Part shown: in pieces, positions 58,768-64,000 of the stretch | Layout of the letters: each line of letters opens with the position of its first letter | Numbering within the stretch: the stretch's first letter is position 1 | Assembly: GCA_963931865.1 (NCBI GenBank) | Contig: OZ007507.1 | Location: 19,285,985 to 19,349,984 of the forward strand | Length of the DNA: 64,000 bases | Direction of reading: 5' to 3' | Origin: Axinella damicornis | Taxonomy: Eukaryota; Porifera; Demospongiae; Axinellida; Axinellidae | Notes under the pieces: model-generated | What the model saw: only the letters and a program-made list of their open reading frames with translations | What the model was told of the DNA's origin: nothing | The model's database searches: none | Made by a program: the position numbers and the translations under genes

Positions 58768-61700
58768 ATGGGCTACAGTCACCTCCTACTAGCAGTGCTG
58801 TTATGCTGCACTGCCAACACACACTCAGTGTACGGAACTGTCATACACATCCCTTCACAAGCTACACTCATCCAATCCTCCACCAACTCTCTTGCCTACT
58901 ATCTGTGTGAGGGTGCTGGAAACCTGACGAGCAACACCACCATCGTTCTCTCTCACACCATCGTACACTACATCCCTCCTGGCCCATTCTGCCTGGTTGA
59001 GAATATAGCAGGCCTTACCATATATGGGAGCAGCTCAGATAATCCAGCTGTGGTGAAATGTAACTCCACGAGTCATGACGTGAGGGGATTTGGGTTCTTC
59101 AATGTCACAAATCTCTCCATTTCAAACATTGTTGTAGAGAGGTGTGGTGGAGTCATTGACCAGAATGCTACCAAATACATCAATATCTCGTTCTTCTACT
59201 TTCTCACAGGCCAGAGAGCTGTATTCCTCTTCAATCACTGTTTTGACCTGATCTTGGACCGTACTGAGATCAGGGAGTACTGTGGATTCGCTGTTGTTGG
59301 TGCAAATGTGATGGGAAGTAGCTCAGTGTCCAAAACCGTGCTAACCAGCTATTCACCAGATGGAGAAATCTGCACAGCTATGGGTGCATTCATATTCTAT
59401 GTGGACAGAGAACTACCACACATAAATTCATGGCACAATCTCACAACTACTCTCACCATTTCTGAGTGTAATGTTCATGGCAACTCTTGTCCTCGGTACC
59501 GGTGTCCAATAATATATACTTACTCCAACCCCCCATTTCGTGATATTCCTACCACTGCAGCCCAAGGAGTCAATGTTGCATTTTCACAGCAATCATACTT
59601 TGTGCATATCCATATACAGCAAAGCAACTTCTCTTCAGATGAAGAGGGCGTTCTTCTCCTGCACGTATTCAAGGATTCTGTGATGTCCAAGGTGACGATT
59701 GATGATGAGTGCATATTTGACGTTCAGGGTTTTGAAGTGAGGTTTTACTTTAAAACAGGTGTTGTGAACTATGGCAGTGGTGCTACAGCTTATGCAACAG
59801 AAATCAAGAATTCTATATTAGTGAACACTATTATGAATATATCTCTTGAACAACAACAGCATTTGCCTGGCCGGCTCACAAAAGTTTCTCTTAATGATGT
59901 CAAAATGATTAACAACTTCGTATTTACACAAAACACTCATGGAAACCTGATCCTGGAAATGAACAACATATTTATTTCTCCTCAGGAATTTACTGGATTC
60001 GGAGTTATTATTATTGTCATCTCTTTGGCCAATTTCTCTATTTCTAGTAATTTAGAGTCACAGAGTCATTTCAAATTCGCTACGATAGTTGCCTTTGATA
60101 CAGATGTGCATCTGAGTGGAAATCTATCATTTACAAACACTGGACTCAGATTGTACGGAACCTCCCACCTCATTCTTCAAGAGCCACTGTCTGCCATGTT
60201 TGTTGGTAAACCTAATGGTAACTACAGTTTGAATGTAATGACTACAATTTTGCAATTTCCTTTAGTAGTCATGACAGAAAAGTGCCCTATCCAGTTCAGC
60301 ACTCCACACGTCTACACACCTGATAACATCACGGATATTGACATCCATCTGACCTTCAATAGTACATCTGCAACAGCATATGATTACGCTGTCTATGCAA
60401 CTACCACTAAGTGTAAACTGAATGGGATTACTCATGCTACTACTCCCCGTGAGGTCTACACGGCTACTTTTCATATTGCAAATGATCCTAATATCTTCCG
60501 TCACATATCGTCACAACCAACCAGTCTAACTATTTCTTGCAAGTGCAGGTCTATGGACAGAGAGACCAATTGTTCAAAATCAGGTTTTGATTATGCAAAT
60601 GTGTCCGTTGCAACGTATCCCGGGAAAACATTTCAGATTGGTATTGCAGTTACTGATGAAAATTCCAATCCAGCTTCTGGCATTGTTACAGCTGAGTTTA
60701 TAAATCAACCTTTCACACTTGGACAAGAGCAAGGTACAATTCAGTTCTTCGGAAAAACCAAATGTTCCATGCACAGCTTCACAGTAAACAGCATACTGCC
60801 AACAACTACAGGCTCAGCGCCAATGTATTTTAGACTGACATCCAACCAAGGCCCAGACATTGTTGTACCCAGAGTTGTATATGTGCACATGCTGGGCTGC
60901 CCTACAGGATTTGTGAACACTGGTGGTATATGTAAGTGCATTCCTCTCCTTGCTAGGTATGATGCAGACTGCAACATTGACACTAGTAGCATTAAGATTC
61001 CTAACTACTCGGATGCGTGGATTGGTGTCGTGAATAATCTCACAGTAGGAGTGAGCAGGAACTGTCCAGCAGGCTACTGCAACTTGAGAGATGTGGACTT
61101 CTCTGGATTAGGTTCGATCTGTGATGGAAACAGAACTGGAGCTGTGTGTGGACTATGCAACAGTACAGATAGCCTCAGTGTTCAGTTTGGATCAACTAAA
61201 TGCAGCAAGTGCTCGAGTATGTGGCTACTGAGTATAGCAGTGTATGCACTGGCTGGGGTCTTGCTTGTTATACTGCTCTTTGCCCTGCGACTGACTGTGG
61301 ACAAAGGTACAGTGAATGGCCTAATATTTTATGCCAACATTCTTGGAATAAATGTAAGATTTTTCCTCCGAGACGGCAAACTACAATTCCTGCTAATCTT
61401 TATATCGCTGGTCAACCTTGAGCTAGGCTTTCCAGTCTGCTTCTACAATGGAATGAACGACATAGTCAAAACTGGTTTGCAGTTTGTATTTCCCATCTAT
61501 ATCTGGAGCATCGTGATTTTTATCATTCTTGCCAGTCGCTATTCCACAAGGGTCTCCAGACTAACGTCACGGTCATCAGTTCAGGTCCTTGCCACACTTA
61601 TCCACCTGTCCTACTCCAAGCTGCTGAGCACAATAGTTGATATCCTGATTTACGAGACCGTTGAAACTGAATCTCACAATGGTAGCATTAACAACACTTA

Positions 61701-62394
61701 CACTGCATGGTACTTTGATGGCAACGTCCGGTATCTCACTGAGGGCCACATTGTCTTGTTCATACTTGCGCTGATGACACTAACACTCTTTATCATTCCG
61801 TACACCATCGTCCTCACAGGAGCCTCATTCTTTGTCAGGTACAAAGTGATCAACTACTTCAAGCCCGTATTCGATGCTTACTATGGGCCCTACAAAGACA
61901 AATGGCGTTTCTGGTTTGGGAGCCGACTTTGGGTTCTGGTAGCAATGCTTATAATTTACACAACACTTGAAAACAGTGAAGAGCTTATGCTTCTGCTGCA
62001 TTTGGCACTCCTTACATTGTTTATCTTGGTCCAGGCATCCATTAAACCATTCAAGAATGCTCTCATCGGATGGCTTGATCTGTTCTTCATGCTCAACTAC
62101 TTAGCCGTAGCCCTAGTTACACTGTACAACCATCCCCAAAGAAGTGAAGCGATCGTAATCACAATTGGTGTGCTTGTTGCCACTGCTTTAGTCGCTTTTA
62201 TCGGCATCGTTATCTACCACATTTACCTCGCTTGCAACTTGCAACGATTCTGCCAACAGGATCCACGAGTGAACAGGGCCATGCAAGGTGTTGGTGGATA
62301 TGAGCCACTTGAGGGCAGTGGCTATGATCACGTGTACAATGCAGGATATGAAGACGCTAGATTCCGTGAACCACTTCTTGGAAGTCAGTCTTAA
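58768..62394 (+). CDS. array copy 8: intact 1208-residue beta-helix/multi-TM surface protein
   Basis: The start is the ATG at 58768. It has a signal peptide ending near VYG, the sequon-rich beta-helix-like ectodomain, the beta region with YPGKTFQIG, the Cys-rich module, about ten hydrophobic segments and the tyrosine tail. It is the closest relative of the broken copy 1 through the N-terminal half. The Cys-rich module has the CGLCNSTDS insertion shared only with copy 5, and the region before it has SGFDYANVSV as in copy 6. That is a third independent combination of segments. No lesion was found, so it is probably functional and is the best guide to what copy 1 once encoded. Confidence 0.9.
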   Translation: MGYSHLLLAVLLCCTANTHSVYGTVIHIPSQATLIQSSTNSLAYYLCEGAGNLTSNTTIVLSHTIVHYIPPGPFCLVENIAGLTIYGSSSDNPAVVKCNSTSHDVRGFGFFNVTNLSISNIVVERCGGVIDQNATKYINISFFYFLTGQRAVFLFNHCFDLILDRTEIREYCGFAVVGANVMGSSSVSKTVLTSYSPDGEICTAMGAFIFYVDRELPHINSWHNLTTTLTISECNVHGNSCPRYRCPIIYTYSNPPFRDIPTTAAQGVNVAFSQQSYFVHIHIQQSNFSSDEEGVLLLHVFKDSVMSKVTIDDECIFDVQGFEVRFYFKTGVVNYGSGATAYATEIKNSILVNTIMNISLEQQQHLPGRLTKVSLNDVKMINNFVFTQNTHGNLILEMNNIFISPQEFTGFGVIIIVISLANFSISSNLESQSHFKFATIVAFDTDVHLSGNLSFTNTGLRLYGTSHLILQEPLSAMFVGKPNGNYSLNVMTTILQFPLVVMTEKCPIQFSTPHVYTPDNITDIDIHLTFNSTSATAYDYAVYATTTKCKLNGITHATTPREVYTATFHIANDPNIFRHISSQPTSLTISCKCRSMDRETNCSKSGFDYANVSVATYPGKTFQIGIAVTDENSNPASGIVTAEFINQPFTLGQEQGTIQFFGKTKCSMHSFTVNSILPTTTGSAPMYFRLTSNQGPDIVVPRVVYVHMLGCPTGFVNTGGICKCIPLLARYDADCNIDTSSIKIPNYSDAWIGVVNNLTVGVSRNCPAGYCNLRDVDFSGLGSICDGNRTGAVCGLCNSTDSLSVQFGSTKCSKCSSMWLLSIAVYALAGVLLVILLFALRLTVDKGTVNGLIFYANILGINVRFFLRDGKLQFLLIFISLVNLELGFPVCFYNGMNDIVKTGLQFVFPIYIWSIVIFIILASRYSTRVSRLTSRSSVQVLATLIHLSYSKLLSTIVDILIYETVETESHNGSINNTYTAWYFDGNVRYLTEGHIVLFILALMTLTLFIIPYTIVLTGASFFVRYKVINYFKPVFDAYYGPYKDKWRFWFGSRLWVLVAMLIIYTTLENSEELMLLLHLALLTLFILVQASIKPFKNALIGWLDLFFMLNYLAVALVTLYNHPQRSEAIVITIGVLVATALVAFIGIVIYHIYLACNLQRFCQQDPRVNRAMQGVGGYEPLEGSGYDHVYNAGYEDARFREPLLGSQS

Positions 62395-64000
62395 TAATGA
62401 TGTACCAATAGACTGTTGTGGAGTTAACATCTGTTTGGTTTTGCACTGGTATAATTATCCCTGCCTATTCCTATTGATTTTAGTGTAGCATTTTCCACTT
62501 CAATAGTCTAAGATCAGTGTATGCCATTAACGTAAGAACGTATAGTGTGACCTTCATCCCATAATTGTTCCACCATTATAATTTGTTTTCCTCACAATTA
62601 TATTATTATCACTGATCCTTTTGTGCATAATTCCGTTTCAAGTATGGCTCTCCTCTTGATAACTGCATGTAACTATTGTATTACCAACCTGTATAGTGGA
62701 GTATGCATCACCGATGGATAGATCTTCAACACTTTTAGCTAATTTGAGTCTCTTATAGAGTAGTATTCTCTAGTAATCTCTAGTGTTCTTTCTCTACAAA
62801 TCTCTGGTAGTATTTTCATTCCATGGCACATCTCTGGAAACTTTGGGGGGTAGTCCCTGGGATTCAGCAGATGATGTACCCATGGTCATACTAAACCCAA
62901 AGTTGAGTCCAACTGAACAAAAAGTGAGGTTAATATATTGTGTGTGAACTTGAGGTTCTGTTAGAACACACCAGTTCAGAGAACTAAAACTCTGATGTTG
63001 TCTCTTCTAGTGTAAGCTACAGCAGTTGGATATCATCTCTTCTTGTACAGTGTTTGCAAGACCGTCATCCAGATCCAGAGGAGGGATAAGGAGGGGAGGG
63101 AGGGAAGGGAAGGTAGGAGAGGGAGGAGTGGGGGAAGGGAGAGACGAAGGAAAGGGGGAGGAGGGAGGGAAGGATCGAAGAAAAGGAGGAGGGGAAGGGA
63201 GGGGAGGGTGGGTAGGATACTGTACAATTCCATAATTGTTCCAAGTGGACTCAATATAGAATGTGTGCATGGCATACATACATACATACAGTTTGCTTTC
63301 ACAGGTGTTGAGGTAACCACCAGCTTGTAATTAGCTATAGGACAATAAAATTAATAGTGCCTGACTGCGCAATTCTGCTGCTTGAGGTGCCATTACAATG
63401 GTAATACTTACACTAAGGTACAATTGGGGGATGAGGTGAGATAATCCCCTCACCCCTTCTCATGCACCTTAGTTACTGAATCCATGCACTTGTCATCTTA
63501 CCAACCTGTTTGTATTCTCATGGTCTACTCTTAGCTAACAGTTTAGACTAAGAATGTAACCTCGGGAATTCTATGTCATGGTCACTTCCTGTTGTCCTTT
63601 TGTCTTTAACAGGCACAAAGCACAAGGGAGTTCCGCAATACTTGGTACAAGTGTTACCCAGGCAACAGATACGTGCTGTACATAACAAAGACATTATTAA
63701 CTTGTCAGTCATATGAACTGCATATGACCTAAGTAACATTTCCCTTGCAACACCCAGCTGTGGGCATATACAAAGCACAATGCAATATTAATGGAACTCA
63801 GTGAATTTGTTTACTTATGTGTGAGTAATTGGCATTGTTGGCAGAGATCCTTATCGGTCATGTGAGCTGCAACACTAATAAACTACATGTGTCCTAAGCG
63901 AAATCCTCAGCCCTTGCAGCTGTGTGAACTTCAGTGTGTTGTATGCAGTCCCAGGTTTAGGTGAATCAGCCGTTGGGGACCCTCAGCATTCCAGAAATAC
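62395..64000. other. spacer U8 (type A), cut by the window end
   Basis: This is the 3' flank of copy 8 with the usual type-A order: AT-rich start, polypurine tract (63077-63219), acceptor-like TTTAACAG near 63612 and the micro-ORF relic, whose ATG is AGG here. The array probably continues beyond 64000, because the sequence still follows U1 at the last base. Confidence 0.7.
63077..63219 (+). repeat. polypurine tract
   Basis: This is the U8 copy of the GA-rich tract. Confidence 0.85.

Overview
The window looks like animal nuclear DNA, most probably from a sponge or another early-branching marine invertebrate. It has long single-exon genes for secreted/membrane proteins, eukaryotic splice-like signals, several TA-flanked miniature DNA transposons (MITEs) and a Ty3/gypsy-type LTR retrotransposon. 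The organism is an inference from this style and from the protein family; no rRNA, tRNA or housekeeping gene is present to fix it.

The window is one head-to-tail array of eight paralogous genes, all on the + strand and about 7 kb apart. They lie at 20-3620, 7613-11221, 14685-18277, 23020-26558, 35100-38731, 43471-47088, 51516-55112 and 58768-62394, and are called copies 1-8 here. An intact copy encodes about 1200 residues: a signal peptide, a large glycosylated ectodomain whose N-terminal half looks like a right-handed beta-helix, a Cys-rich juxtamembrane module, a block of about seven to ten hydrophobic segments, and a short tyrosine-rich tail. Copies 2, 6, 7 and 8 are open. Copies 1, 3, 4 and 5 are broken by different lesions: single-base deletions, a 61-bp deletion, and a 33-bp perfect inverted duplication. 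The family resembles a large, uncharacterised group of animal membrane proteins expanded in cnidarians and sponges; its function is not known to me.

The spacers (U1-U8, each named for the gene before it) are homologous and fall into two types. Type A (U1, U3, U6, U8) carries a polypurine tract and type B (U2, U4) does not. U5 and U7 are chimeras that start as B and switch to A. Most spacers share a splice-like 145-nt noncoding block, a CArG-like box about 400-480 bp before the ATG, and a conserved 100-bp block next to the start. The repeated spacers provide natural empty sites, so insertions can be delimited: five TA-flanked MITEs, one MITE with a 5-bp duplication, a short foldback MITE, a reversed poly-A retroposon and some smaller changes. 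The retrotransposon (26562-31282) has identical 237-bp LTRs and landed 3 nt behind the stop codon of copy 4.

The most interesting biology is the array itself. It is a mosaic of exchanged sequence blocks with a variable ectodomain and a uniform membrane domain and tail, and half of its members are disabled. That is the architecture expected of a diversifying surface-receptor family. Recognition or immune function is a hypothesis only.
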